This document shows, one piece after another, positions 45,757 through 58,780 of a DNA stretch of 64,000 nt (within the stretch, counting starts at the first letter, position 1; the number at the start of each line of letters is the position of its first letter). Both the position numbers and the translations under genes were made by a program. Below the pieces are notes generated by a model. That model saw only the letters and a list, made by a program, of their open reading frames with translations, did no database searches and had not been told where the DNA came from. This DNA is from Mallotus nudiflorus (taxonomy: Eukaryota > Streptophyta > Magnoliopsida > Malpighiales > Euphorbiaceae), in NCBI GenBank assembly GCA_947683625.1, contig CANTUR010000595.1, positions 327,001 to 391,000 of the forward strand, in the 5' to 3' direction.

Positions 45757-47301
45757 TCAAGTTGCTGCAGTTTAGTTGCCAAGGAAGATTAAAAGAACAA
45801 AATCAAGCACTGAACAAAACATGGGTTTAACTGAATTGCTCTATTTTAAACAAGGGAAGGATATCCACATCCCAATCACTGTGCATTTGTGCATGTAAGT
45901 GATAACTTTTTGGTACACAAGTATCTGGTCTGGCCAGAAATTGAGCAAAAGCAATTGAATGAAACAGAACAATAAGTACCTTTAGTAGGATGTTCATCTT
46001 GAGGCTTCATGGCAGGGAATAATAATACCTCCTGTCCTCAACAAGAATACAAATACAGTGAGCAAAATGCCTAAATCATATCTTCATGCTACTAAATACA
46101 GAGAAGGAAAATAACAAACAAACCTTGATATTCTGTGAATCAGTTAACATCATAGCTAGTCGGTCAATACCCATTCCCCAGCCACCAGTTGGAGGTAATC
46201 CATACTCAAGAGCTGTGCAAAATGTTTCATCTAAAGCCATAGCTTCATCATCACCTGATTGTCGGTCCTATGTTTGGAAATGATCACCTTTCAGACAAAA
46301 AAGTTGCAAATATTTGCTCAAAATTCATGCTTGAATTGCTCAAATGATGCAACATACCTTGAGTTGTTCAGCAAATCTCTCACGTTGTACCACAGGATCA
46401 TTCAATTCAGTGTATGCATTGCAAAGCTGAGCAATTAATTGACATTAACAAGCAGCATACATTGTAGAAACAAGCATGAGGAGGATCAGAAGCAGAAATG
46501 AAAAGACAAAATGGAAAAGAAAACATGGACAGAAACAAAAAATTGAGCGAAAATACCTCATGCTTGTTCACAAATAACTCAAAACGTTCAGTCAAGCCAG
46601 GTTTTGATCGATGCCATTTTGCCAAAGGACTCATTATCTCAGGATGGTTGATGATGAAAGTAGGATTCACACAGGTTTCCTCTAGAAAGTGCCCAACCAG
46701 CTGTAAACACCAAAATAAGATTTTAAAAAATAAATAAAAGTAGAAGCCTAAATCTCCAATCAGAAACTTTCATTTTTAAATGGTAATTGTCCAAAAAAAA
46801 AAACTATGCATTTCTTTACCTCGTAAAAGTAATTGTAATTACACTTCTAACAAAAAATTACATGCAGGAAGTGAACATCAATGTATTACATTACACAATG
46901 TCTTGAACAAAACTTTACAAGTAGAAGAGCAGCTTGAAAGCCCGTTTAATCAAACCGCACAAAAGTTAACTAGATTCATGAGTCTCAGCTAGCCCATAGG
47001 CATGAAAAAGTTATTACACTGACATTTTCTTTATTTTCAATTTTCTGTTAGGGTGGAAGGCATTGGTACAGGCATGATCAAGCCAAATTGCATCAAATTT
47101 GGACGAATTTAACTCTAGAGTCCAAATAAATGAACTCAAGCTTGAGTCTGAACAAATTAAGTTGAGCTTGAGCTCAGCTCATCCAAGCTGACTTCAAGCT
47201 TAATCAAGCTTACTAATTTTAATTTTTATATTTATATTAATTGAATATCATACCACATGACTATTAATACTCATGTAAAATTATAATATTAGTTTATATA
47301 A

Positions 47302-47338
<37 letters not shown>

Positions 47339-50300
47339 ACAAGATAAGAATTAAGCCACAAAAAACAAATATATAAATATTTTTAAAAAATCTATGTGAA
47401 GTATAATAGAATTTTATTATATATTATAATGAATAAAGTAAATATGAATATTAACTTCATCTTAGTGGTTAGAATTAGAATAAAATTTGTGAGGTTATGG
47501 GTTCGAATTCCACTATCCACACAAGATATGTATTTTTTAGTTTTAAAGTCTAAGCTTGATAAGATTCGTGAGCCAACACGAGCCAAGTAATTTGAAATTC
47601 AAACTTGACTCAACAAGCTACTCAAGTAGCTTGAGCTCCTCAAGTAGCTTGAGCTCCATCAATCTCAAGTATTTTTTGAGCCTATACCATGTAGGTCACA
47701 AGCTGTCTTGACTTGTTTATACCCCTAGGTATTGGGCTAGAAACATATTCTAGTGCTAGAGATATGGAATCGAAATTTGATGCAATAAAGTTGACCTCCT
47801 TTCTTTCCTTTCAAAAATTTCCAACATTATAAACCAAATGAAAAAGAAGGAATGAGCAGAAAACAGGCATTTAATGCAAATTTTGTGGAAAAAGAAACAC
47901 CGCAGCACACATTGCTTTGTAATGTAACTACCAGCTTCCAATTTTTGACGAGAAGTTGCTTAAGCAGCCAGCAAGTTACCAAATGAAAAGTCATGACTAC
48001 CTGACTTTTCATTGTTCCAAAATTAAAGCTCACACCATGCTACTTCCTCATAAAAATAGCAATATATAGCAACACTATGATAACATATCTATTCTGTAAT
48101 CGGCTAACTCATGCTCATAAAAGTGTGGTTTTGAATGGTCACATTAAAAAAATAAACCTGGAAAATATAACAGTAACAACAATAGAAGAGAAGAAAAAAG
48201 AAGAATTACTTTATCTAACAGACGAGCAGTTGTCTGTGGAGGAGGACACTTGACCTCAAACCTTTGACATGCATCCACCAGATACTTATTAGCTTCATCA
48301 CCAGAAAGGTCCTTTGGTATGTTTAGATTGGCCATCTTCTCCAACTCCTCTATCATGTCAATTCGTCTGCAAAAGTGAATCTATTAGTTGGGTAAATCCA
48401 AAAGAAGTTTGTGTTTACAATTGAACCAAAAAAGGCATAATTATATCCAGACCTAAAAGGTGGTGTAAAGTCAATCTCAATTGGATCCTTGTCAAGCCCA
48501 TTTGCATGATATTTAATTTTGTAGCCACCTGTAAGCTCCTTCACCATTCCTAATTTGAACGAAGAAATAGCAACCAAAGCCCAAAAAAAAGTCAAAATCC
48601 TTCTTAGATGTACAAATACAACCACTAAAAAGAACATATTTTTGCAGCCTGAAAAAGCCAAGTCTTACCACTCAATAATCTCTCAGTTAGTTCCATCAAG
48701 TCATTGTAGTCAGCAAAGGCCATATAGAACTCACAGGTTGTGAACTCAGGATTATGAGTCAAGTCAATACCCTCATTCCTAAATTGTTTTCCTATCTCAT
48801 ATACACGGTCAAGTCCACCAACAACTAACTCTTTAAGGTAAAGCTCTGGTGCAATACGCATGAAGAGCCTCATATTTAGCTCATTGTGATGAGTCACAAA
48901 TGGGCGTGCAGCAGCTCCCCCAGCAATCATGTTCATCATGGGTGTCTCGACCTATTGATTTAAATTAACAAGATCAACAAAGCAAAAAGAAAAGACCACT
49001 ATGGCAGCATAAAAATTTGAAACAAAACATTACCTCCAAGAAATCAAGCTTGTCAAGAAAGCTTCTAATATATGTTATGATCCTTGATCTTGTCTTGAAT
49101 ATCTGTCGAACCTCCAGATTCAACATCAGATCTAGATAGCGCTGACGATAACGAGTTTCCTAGCAACATAAAAAAGAACAAATTTATACTTGAAAAGGTG
49201 ATGAGAGAGTTGCAGAACTGGAGAAGAGTTTCTTTCAATAGCAAAGACTGCAGAAATGAATTATGTTTAAATTCACTGCAAAAGCTGGACTTGTAAAGTT
49301 TAGACAAACATTAAAAAAATGGACTCAAACAAATCTTAATACATTTGTTTGAAACCATACATTACATCCACATTGATGAATCTACCGATGTAAGAAAAAA
49401 CCTAAAAGGTTATCTTTCATTTGATCTGAGTAGCAAGTGGAATAAGTTACAAAGCTCAAACGGAAATGCTAAACAAAAACAAATGATAAGTTGCAAAGTG
49501 ACCAATCATCTAACATGTGACATTAGTTACAGCTAATACCTGATCTTTTAAAATATATGCATCAGAATTCCGGGCACATCCTGGGACCCAAACATCACTT
49601 CTCTGTAGGATAATAAAATAAATCCTGTTATAAAGCTATTTAAGCAGACATCTATCTAGCTATGAGTAACCTTCTTACTCACACTGGCATTGACTCCAGG
49701 ACCAGCCTTTTCCTTTGGCATCATATGAAGACAATGTGAAAGAACAACAAAAGACGATGGAAAAATACTCAGCTCTCCCCTTTTAGTTTTTCCTGGCAGG
49801 AAGGAAAGTCATCATATCAAATGTGATGAATTAAAAGGAACAAATACCTGAGGAAGTAAAATATTGCAGCTTGTGTCAAGAAAAAAAAAATGCTCAATAT
49901 GTTGCAGCCCATAAGGTCTTGACAGAAAAAATTACAAAATTCTTCTAAATCCTACCTCTCAATCCCCATAAAAGTAAATGGAACAAGGAACTATTTAACT
50001 GCAAAATAGCAAGACTTTTCTAGGCCTTTATTTTAGTGGATTTAACATAATATAATACATAAAGTTATGTTAAAATACAGTACAGTACTTTTTCCAGACT
50101 AGCTTTCCAGTATTCCAAAGTAGGTATGATATTGGAAAACACCTAAAAACTCTTTTATGTGGTTTCCTTTTAGCCTTTATGAACACCAGCTTCTTTCTTC
50201 TGGTTTCCACTTAAAAACACATGAAAGGTTATCTTGCACCACACAATCACCATCACTTTTGATACCACTCCACCACTGTCATTGACACCACCTCCACAAC

Positions 50301-52772
50301 CCACCTTCCAAGCACACCACCACAACCTACTGGCAAGACCATCTCAGTAGCACCATGTTCAAAAGAAAGTAAATATCCTTCATCCTTTATACATGTAAAT
50401 GCTGCTCTTACACTCCTTGCTAACTCCCAACTAAAATTACCTTAATTGAGTGGCAAAACTAGTAGAATTCAAACAAAAGAAACCACACTTTTAAGTTTCC
50501 AAGTGAAAATTGAAAACAATGAATATGGAAACAAAAATGGAAAAAGATACAAACTAACAAGTTATAATTATTACAAACCTGGAAAACCCGTGACACCAAC
50601 AAGATCACCACGCTTCACGTTGGAATGAAACTCAGAAAATTCAGCTTCTTCCATTCCTGATTTGCTGAAATTGGAAACATGAACATATCTTTTAGACCAC
50701 TCAAAATGTAAAAGAAAACAAAAAAAGAAAATCAAGGAACCATAATAAGAAAACTAAGAATACATCAAAGCTCTTTGGAAAAAATAAATAAATAATAGGT
50801 GTGGAGTTACTTAATACCCAGAAGGCAGAATGGTAATGACATATAGCATATTAATTTTTACATTTCTTTTTTGTTTTTTTACCATATGTGAGTCATTTGT
50901 TTAGGAACATTCGGACAGTTATACACATAATTCAACAGTAAACTAATCAAAGGATAAGGGCTCATAAAAGGAATTTCAAATATTAAAGCCCCCAAAAAAG
51001 GTTTGAAATGGAAATAATCAATTATTTGATTTACCAACACAGATTAAAATAAAATTCTTGCCTTTCGATGATAGGAATCAGTAATAGAAACTTGTGAGGA
51101 GACAAGAATGGAATTAGCACACATCTTCAAAATCAAATAATGACAAGGATCAATTGATTAATATTGGACAACCTATTCAAGAACTTGGACCAACAAGATG
51201 AAGGAAGCTTTCAGTGGTTTAATTCCAAAAATTTCAATCAAACTCAACTCAAGTCAAATTCTGAGTACAAGAGCGGTAACAACTCATGATAAATATCACT
51301 CAAGCATGTGGAAAATAATGTAGGTTATTATTATTTAGATTTGTCTAGCAGACTTTACTAAGATTAGTATCATGTTAAGAAATATTTATTTTACAGTTTA
51401 TCCTCTTTGGTTCTCTTGTAAACTTTTGAAATTATCAAATACATTACTTGTGGCATTCTTCCTTTAATTTTTATCACTCTCAAATCCTTTTCTAGGGGGT
51501 GGTGAATTATATCTTCTATTTTGTATAATTTAGGTCAAACTGAATGTTCTAAAAATATTTTTTGGTTTAATGTCTAAAGTCTGCATTAATCACATCAAAG
51601 AGGTCTAAAGTTTCTTCTTCATTGAGTATGACTTAGATCTTGCTTGTACAATCATGTGGTTTAAATCAATTCTAGCCAACAAATTATCAAGGATGATATC
51701 ATCTTGTGACTAAGAAGTCCATCCTGGAATGACAAAAGAAAATATCTACCAAGCCCATACAAGTTTTAAGGAAAGATCATATGGAAATTACTAGATACCT
51801 CATATCAGCCATCACTTGGACCTTAACGCCACTACCATGCAAATCATAAAAGATGAGTTTTGAACTGGAAGATCGTTTTTTCATGATTCGTCCTTGCAGG
51901 AGGAGAAAAAAGATTTCAGCATGACGAAATATAATGGAAAATCATATTCCACAAAACGGAAAAAAAAGTTCCTGGTTTGTTATACCAGCCAATGAAGCAG
52001 TGACTTCCTCAAGATGCTCTCCATTGTCCAAGCCTCCATACTTTGCTGTGTACTCCTCAATGGACATTGTAACAAAGAATTTATGAGGATAAGGATTTCT
52101 CCCTTCAGCCTTTTGGGAAGCAAGATATTTCAACCTATTCTCAAAGTACTTCTGCAAAATAACCACAGCCAACAAAAGCATCAAAAGGTGAAGAACGATA
52201 TTTATATCCAACAAATAGAGATAAGGACATTAAACATGCAAATCCAAGCGTAGAAAAAGAAAGGGATTATACCGTTGGGTCCATATCCTCATCATCAGCT
52301 GCTGCCGATTTCTGCACCTGGGTCTTGCCTGCAGCCTAAAAAACAATTACATATGCACATTTCTGTATAAAACAACGAAATCGAACGGTGCTAAAAATGA
52401 ACAGAAACTCAAAAACTGTATGCAGCCTAAAATTAACAATACTAACTCAAAACGTAATTTAGTGCTACCCAATTGCTAAAAACAAAATTCCAAGTACAAA
52501 AAAAAAAAAAAAAAATCCATTACCAGCTTAGCCTTCTCCTCCTCCTTGCGACGTCTCTCTTCCTCCTTTTGTTTCATTCTAGCCTCCTTCTTTCGAGCAC
52601 TGCCCAAAAAAAAAACCCTTAAAATCCCTGAAACGTCTCAATATAATTACAAGAATTTGAATTTGATTAGAACGGTCCAGAATCATACTCACTTCTTACT
52701 GGTAGTTTCAGTGGCGTCCTCCACTGATAAATTAGACACTGCTTTAGCAGTTTCATCAGCAGCGCCTTCCAT
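45757..52772 (-). CDS. KRS-1: Lysine--tRNA ligase, cytosolic (class II), 17 exons
   Basis: Charges tRNA-Lys with lysine using ATP. Exons (minus): 52772-52693, 52599-52524, 52335-52273, 52151-51986, 51892-51799, 50664-50579, 49792-49683, 49602-49540, 49159-49034, 48951-48669, 48549-48453, 48366-48210, 46700-46557, 46426-46358, 46267-46124, 46031-45980 and 45764-45757. All introns are GT-AG and phases join without a stop: 1818 nt, 605 residues, near the plant norm of about 600-630. Residues 24-53 form the lysine/glutamate-rich N-terminal helix (KQKEEERRRKEEEKAK). An OB-fold anticodon domain follows (GRIMKKR; SKLIFYDLHG). Motif 2 lies at 345-366 (FRNEGIDLTHNPEFTTCEF) and motif 3 at 561-577 (GGWGMGIDRL). 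No organelle-targeting extension is seen. The last exon, 8 nt giving the end KAT, is the weak point; reading through the last donor would add about 38 residues. Intron 12 (1.5 kb) holds repeats. Confidence 0.96.
47040..47720. mobile_element. Probable transposon insertion in intron 12
   Basis: The block is rich in CTTGAGCTC and GAACTCAAGCTTGAG phrases at both ends, in inverted relation (for example AAGCTTGAG near 47135 and CTTGAGCTCC repeated near 47628-47655). It resembles a common class of non-autonomous plant repeats. (TA)n lies at 47311-47338. No target duplication was confirmed. Confidence 0.45.
47455..47525 (+). repeat. tRNA-derived SINE-like head (Pol III boxes)
   Basis: GGTTCGAATTC at 47500-47510 fits the Pol III box B, and CTTAGTGGTTAGA (47461-47473) is an acceptable box A about 35 bases upstream. 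The stretch does not fold as a full tRNA, so a SINE fragment is more likely than a tRNA gene. It is antisense to the host gene. Confidence 0.5.
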
Positions 52773-52859
52773 TTTCCTGAAAATGGAGGGCAGAGTTCTA
52801 GCTACCAAGGATATGATTCGTTTCGAAGGCGCAATTTTTTTTTGGACGAAACAACAGAT

Positions 52860-52940
52860 AAAAAATGAGAAATGCTTGGATTTCGTTAGGGTTTATATCA
52901 TCACGGCGCCACTACGCTAACTGGTGAGGTAGGGTTTTTA
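52860..52940 (-). promoter_or_regulatory. Lysyl-tRNA synthetase promoter with TATA-like box and telo-box
   Basis: On the minus strand, GATATAAAC (about 52900-52892) overlaps AAACCCTAA (52894-52886), a plant telo-box. A second AAAACCCTAC lies at about 52937-52928. Telo-boxes are typical of plant genes for the translation apparatus. If GATATAAA is the TATA box, transcription would begin near 52865 and leave a leader of about 90 bases. If it begins further upstream, ATG ATA TAA (52901-52893) would be a two-codon upstream frame. Confidence 0.65.
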
Positions 52941-53199
52941 AATTTCATCACGGGCTAGGAGCGTGCACCTATTCGAGTACTTTTATTAGTAGAAACAGCC
53001 CGGTCAATGACTTTTACGATTTAAAAAAAAAACGACTTTTACGATTTAAAAAAAAAAAACGACTTTTACGATTTGTTTTAACGAATTCAAAGTAAAAATT
53101 AAAAAAAAAATTACCAGCTACTACTTGGTGTCCACGCCAAGAAATAAAAATAAATAAATATTTTATTCATTTGTGAAAATTATTTTTTTTATTTTCAAG
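52941..53199. other. AT-rich spacer with short duplicated phrase
   Basis: A phrase of about 25 bases, ACGACTTTTACGATTTAAAAAA, occurs two to three times in a row at about 53005-53075. No gene. Confidence 0.6.
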
Positions 53200-53590
53200 T
53201 GTTTGAATTATTAATGATATCTTATATATACATATATTCTATTAAGGATTTACTTACAGATGAAAAATATTCAAATTAGATAGGAGAAAAATTTCTAATT
53301 AAGGAGATTCTTAGATAAGAATAAATACTTCCCAACTAGGCACGGGACCTATATCACAGAGGAATTATATTTCTCTCAAGTTTGAACATCACTATCCCTA
53401 TAAATAAAATCTTATATCATTCATTTTCATTCATTATATTCTCTCATAATCTTTGCTCTTTTTATCTTTTTAAACTCTCTCTTTCTACATTTTTTGATTT
53501 AGGTATCGAAGGGTTTGTGGAGATCTTCCACATATTTCACTTTGCCCTTTTGTTGATTTCTTGCAGAGTTTAGACTCGAAGATCCTAACA
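53200..53590 (+). repeat. TE3 5' LTR (Tat-like gypsy)
   Basis: Likely from TGTTTGAATT to GATCCTAACA. CTATAAATA near 53396 is a good LTR TATA box, and GTATCGAAGGGTTTGTGGAG near 53502 is a phrase common at the 3' end of Tat LTRs. The start is uncertain because no second LTR is in the window. Confidence 0.6.
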
Positions 53591-53603
53591 ATAAGTTATC
53601 AAA

Positions 53604-53621
53604 TGACGTCGTCTATAAGAA
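53604..53621 (+). other. TE3 decayed primer-binding site
   Basis: TGACGTCGTCTATAAGAA stands where Tat elements usually carry TGGCGCCGTCTGTGGGAA; it differs by several transitions. Confidence 0.55.
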
Positions 53622-53671
53622 ATCTCTTGAGTTAAAAGCCATTAAGCATCTTCCGAATACAACAACGACAT

Positions 53672-55572
53672 CATGACTTCTAGTCCACCACCAATCTCAA
53701 CCCCAAATATGCAAATTAACCCATCATCCCATGTTCCTCCAATTAATTTGTCAATACCCATTTAGCCAATAATTCTATCAGCACCTTTTAAGCATATTGG
53801 AATCTCATCATAGGCTCCACTCAGAGCATACACTCCAACTAGTAATACCCAGGGATGACCAAAATTAGGCAATGACTTCCCTTATTATGCTCTTTTACAA
53901 CATCACAACATACATATACCCTCCATACCTTTTCTAAGTTTGCTAGAAACCCCCTCCATTAAATCTAAACATAGTAACCTAAACACTCAACCTACCTCCA
54001 TTAAGTAAAGAAGCAATTATTCAAAACATCCAAACCCACATACTCTTGGTGCAACAATAGTTAAATGCCTTGATTCAAAGCAGTGATCCTAGAATAACTC
54101 ATTCAAAGAATAATCTAGCAACACCAGCAATAACTTTGAATGTGTCTGGTAGAAATAGAGAAGGTCATAAAGTTTCAAAAGGAGAATCTAGCACAATAAT
54201 ACCAGCTTTAGATGACTCAAAGATAGCTCACAAAGTTGAAAAAGTTATACAAAAAGCTCTTACTAGACCTAGGAAAGAAGATGAGTGCATTTTGGAAGGA
54301 AAGACACCCTTTGTAAATAGAATAATCAAGACAAAGATCTCAACCAAGTTCAGAATGCCTCAGTTAGACCAGTTTAATAGAATCAGGGATCCAGTCAACC
54401 ACATATCCTCGATCAAAACTAGGATGCTACTTTAGAATGTAAATGACGAAATTATATGCAGAGTCTTTCCTAGTACACTCACCAAGAATGCTCAGAAGTG
54501 GTTCCACTAGCTTCTTGAGAATTCTATTTCATCCTTTAAGGATTACCTGAGAAATTTCAAACTCGGTTTATTACCAATGTTCCTCCTGCCAAAAACACCA
54601 ATGATCTTCGGATGTGTAGACAAGAGGCTATAAAGTCAATGAGAAGTTATTTGGATAGATTTAACAAGGTAGCTATATAAATCGAGAACTTAATTGATGA
54701 AGTAGCCATAGACGCCTTGAAGAATAGGACCTGACCAGGGAAGCTCAAAGACAAGATCATGACCAAAAAAACTTATCACCTTTGCTGAGGTAATGGCTAT
54801 GGTGATAAAGATGATAAAAATGGAGGAAGATAGGAGGATGCGTCAGGATGATGAGAAATCACTTATTAAAAAAGATGAAAGGTTATAACCAAGAAGGCCC
54901 AGATTTCAATGAATGAACTTTGAAAACCTGGTGGAAGAATTCAAAAAAGAGGCAGAGAGGTAAACACCACTAAACACCTCCAAATCTAAAATCCTCATAT
55001 GGATCAGACAAAGTGGATTAGGCATAACACCAACTATAAGGCTGAGTCCAATCATGAGGGTCATGCAAGATAGGAGGTTCTACTGTCAATATCACCAGGA
55101 CTATGGGCACGAGAATGAGGCATGTCGAGAATTGAAGAATGCTATAAAAAAGTTAATGCAGAATGGGAAACTCGGCAACTTCACTAACACAACTAAAAGA
55201 GATTGAGAGCCGGATGATCAAGATAGATAAAAGCCAAAGCATAAGAAAGCTCATAATGAAGTAGTTGGAGTCATTAACATGATTGTTAGAGCAACCGAAA
55301 AGAAAAGCTAAAAGAACTCATAAGGAAGAAGGCCTCACCTCTGAAAAGAAGCAAACCATCATATTTGGTTCAAAATATTGCAAACAAGTTCAATATCCTC
55401 ATAATAATGCCTCAGTGGTAAGTGCTTTCATCAACAATTACTTAGTAAAAAGCTTGATAATTGATAATGGAAGTGTTGCTAATGCACTCTCTTGGAATGC
55501 TTATAAGGCGATGGAAGGTTCTGTCACTGATTTGAAAGCTATTCGTGCTAGTGATATGCACTAGGTCAATCA
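53672..55572 (+). pseudogene. TE3 gag-protease relic (Tat-like gypsy)
   Basis: Gag starts at ATG 53672 (MTSSPPPIST). The longest intact piece, 54070-54435, contains PFVNRIIKTKISTKFRMPQL and the start of the capsid domain; capsid remnants (NAQKWFH) follow near 54490 after frameshifts. A zinc-knuckle-like FYCQYHQDYGHENEACRELK lies near 55080-55140. The protease site LIIDNGSVANALSW lies near 55455-55500, so the active Asp survives. The sequence stops at 55572, where a copia LTR begins. The rest of pol is not in the window. Gag forms the particle; the copy is dead through stops. Confidence 0.75.
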
Positions 55573-57040
55573 TGTATGACCATGTTTTGACCTTATCATT
55601 TTATTTAATAAAGAGGCATTTTTTATTATCATTTTATGTTATGATAATTACTTGAATAGTCAATTCTTACTAAGGTCATCAAGTATGTGACTTGATAGTA
55701 AAACCCTTAGATTAAATATATTCAAATTATCCTTAATCATAACAATGTATTATGGCTAGTATGGTGTTGATTAATGATTATTATGTCAACTCATAGGTAC
55801 TTATTTGAGAAACAAAGTATTGGATTGACCCATTATGAGAATACTACATAGATAATTGTCATAAGTAATTCTCATCATAGTAATATTGGCTTAGTCCTTT
55901 GACCTTGAAATCACCATGGATTTCCACATAACTATTTTATATTTTGGCATAATCTTACATTATCTTTAATCGGATGATAAAATAGGTTGTTGTTGGGGAT
56001 AAAATAGGTTGTTGTTGGGTATAAAATGAGTTATGTGAGTGATTGAGAAGGAATTTGTCCCTCATTTAACAAGAGTAAGATATCTATAGGCCCCTTGATA
56101 AGATAAACTGAGGAAAATATATGATCATGCTAAAGTAAATTGACAAAGAGTTATCATTCTCAGTCTACTTGGAATCAAGAAATTATATGATTGAATTTTA
56201 TAAGGATGACATAATTTATGCCTTATATTTAATTAAGATATCATGTGACAAAAGGACTAGAATATTCACTGTATATTAGGTTATGTCGGATTATTGACTT
56301 CACATGACTTGGGTAGTCATAATGTCTTGCTAAAGGCCACTTATGACTTGTAGGCTTAAATAAAGATTTAAGGCCCACTGTCAATGTCATGTGAATCTAT
56401 AGGGTCACACACTTTGAATAAGCCTAAAACGAATATGGGTTTAACAAGCCTAAATAAGCTTTATGGAAATAAATAAATAAAATATTTATTTATTTAAGGT
56501 AAAGGTTATCTTAAATAAATAGAATATTATTTCTGATTTAATTTTAAATAAAATCAAAATAAGAATAAGTGAGAAATTACTAAAAAGTTATTTGGCAAGT
56601 GAAACCCTAATTTAAATGTTTATAAATATGTTATATTCTCTAGGGTTTTACATACTCTCATTATTTCTGTCACCAAATTCATTTTCTCTCTTTTAGAAAA
56701 CAAAACACAAAGTACTTTTTAATTCTTGATTTGTGAGACATCAAAAGAAGGTGCTAGCATATAAATATTCATTTTCAAAATCAAGAGTTATTCGTGTGGA
56801 CACTTGTGGAGGACAGATTCTTTTAGAGACATCTCAAATTTGAACTGTTAAATTAAAAACTCGAGGTAGAGTGTCACCAGAGTGAACCTCCTCTCTTCCT
56901 TCCAGATTTATTGCCTCTTCTGTGTTCATAGTAAGAAAACAAAAACCTAGATTTAATCAATTAATTGAATTACTTAGATCCGTGTTTGGGTTTGTGATTC
57001 AAATTTTATTTTTTCGTTGCATATGGAATCACGAATCACA
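55573..57040 (+). repeat. Copia 5' LTR
   Basis: TGTATGACC to GAATCACA, 1468 bp. The 3' two thirds align with the reverse complement of 63104-64000. The start rests on TG and the end of TE3 homology; the end is fixed by the PBS four bases on. Confidence 0.82.
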
Positions 57041-57044
57041 ATAG

Positions 57045-57056
57045 TGGTATTAGAGC
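57045..57056 (+). other. Copia primer-binding site (initiator tRNA-Met)
   Basis: TGGTATTAGAGC differs by one transition from TGGTATCAGAGC, the usual complement of plant initiator tRNA-Met in copia elements. Confidence 0.9.
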
Positions 57057-58780
57057 TACTTGTAATTTAATTAATTTGATTTTGTGTATATGTGATATAT
57101 CTATGTTTGAGTGATTCATTTTTGAAAAGGAGTTTTCAAAAATTTTATCCAAATAGTTTTGATTTTGTGACGATTAATTACAATATATATGAAAACAGTA
57201 TTAAATATTAATTTGATTAATGTTTATAATCATTTAATGTGATTAAACAATGAACAAAATTATGATTTTCTACATTATATATATAGTTTTAAGAAATCAA
57301 AATAAGTATTCTGTTTAAACAGCGAATTCGATTTCTGTTTAATATAAAACATGAATATTTTAATTATACAAATTTCTATCAAAGGCAGTATGTTTAAGTG
57401 TTAAACAGATTATAAAGAATAAATCTATTTGGAATAGATTAATTATTTTGTAATATGATTTACGAGTATATCAGGGTTAATGGTGGCAGCTGTTTAAATG
57501 TTAAACGTAAAATGATCTATTTTGAACAGATCAATCAAACATTATTTTGATTACAAAAATTATTGTTGTTTTAAGGTTTTGGCAACACCTCATTTAAAGA
57601 GTTAAGGTAAATCGTTTACCTTCGGGGGCATTGCCCTCGAACCCTTGCAAAGGGTCGTTGCCCCCTTAAACCCCACCGCTAATTGGCTAGCAAGACCGCT
57701 GCTCGGGGCGCTACCCCTTAGACCTTGCTAAGGGCACTGCCCCTTGACCCCGAATGGATTTATCATGCATTTTGTTTTGAAAATAATAATTTAATTAATT
57801 TTTAAATTGAATTATTTTAGAATATGTGTTTATTGTTAAATGCATGGTGCATAGCATGGCTCTTGAACCAATGTGATTGAATTTTATTTTATTGGATTGT
57901 AATTTTAAAAATATGGCCTGCGAGTCATTTTATTTGTTGTATTTATTTTATTTTATTTTATTTTATTAGATAGTAATATAATAGTTTTAATTACAACATG
58001 TAATGTAAATCAAAACCCAATATGCAAATTCAAGTTGGAGGCCCATAATGGAGATCCAAGGTGGGAGCCCAAGGAGGAGGTTAATGGCAGAAGATGGGGA
58101 TCCAAATTGAAGGCTTAATTTGTATTTGTTATATCATCTACGTTTGACCTTTGATCTTCATATTGGCTTATGAAAATCAACTCAGTTATGGGCGCTATGT
58201 CACGTTTATCTTATTATGTTACTATGTTAAGTACGTGATGCCATATGATGCCATGTATATGATGAATATAACATTAACTAAATAAGATAAAAATTAATTA
58301 AACCCTCATTTAATATTAAGTCATTAAAATGCCTCCCATTAATCAACACTTATCAATATTTGGATTGCTATATATAGGTTATACCAAAGCATTATGTATA
58401 AAGCCATCTAAATAAGATAAAATGGATAATGGTGATATCCATATGTTTGAATTGGTTAGACTTAACTAGGTTATCAACACGGTTTTGGACCTAGGGCATT
58501 GGATAGGATATGCCAGTACATGTGATGTTAATATCCTAAACTTATCCAAGAATTATATGAGATGTGATTGGTAAAGTGTTGCCTACCTAAATAGCCACAC
58601 TTTAAGTGATAAGCCAAACCTTACTCGAAGTAGGGTGAAATATGGATCTTAGCCCACTAAGAAATTTCAATTGTTGAAATTATTTTGAGGGTTTTATAAT
58701 TTATGAAAATTTAGTGGGAGTTTTCTTATACCTCTTTCATAATAAAACTGAATATACTTTATATATATTTGTTGTAGATA
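57057..58780 (+). other. Copia leader with a GC-rich palindrome cluster
   Basis: The 1.7-kb untranslated leader is AT-rich except for 57590-57760, which holds successive imperfect palindromes: AAGGTAAATCGTTTACCTT, GGGGGCATTGCCCTC, AAGGGTCGTTGCCCCCTT and AAGGGCACTGCCCCTT. A TTTTA pentamer repeat lies near 57938-57967. No coding frame. Confidence 0.7.

Noticed and set aside
47461..47525. Possible tRNA gene
   Set aside because: Box B is good but no acceptor stem or anticodon arm can be folded; a SINE head fits better.
48144..48939. Several separate minus-strand frames of about 70-104 codons
   Set aside because: These are exons 10-12 of lysyl-tRNA synthetase extended into introns, not separate genes.
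52546..52920. Plus-strand frame of 124 codons
   Set aside because: Antisense to exons 1-2 and the leader of lysyl-tRNA synthetase.
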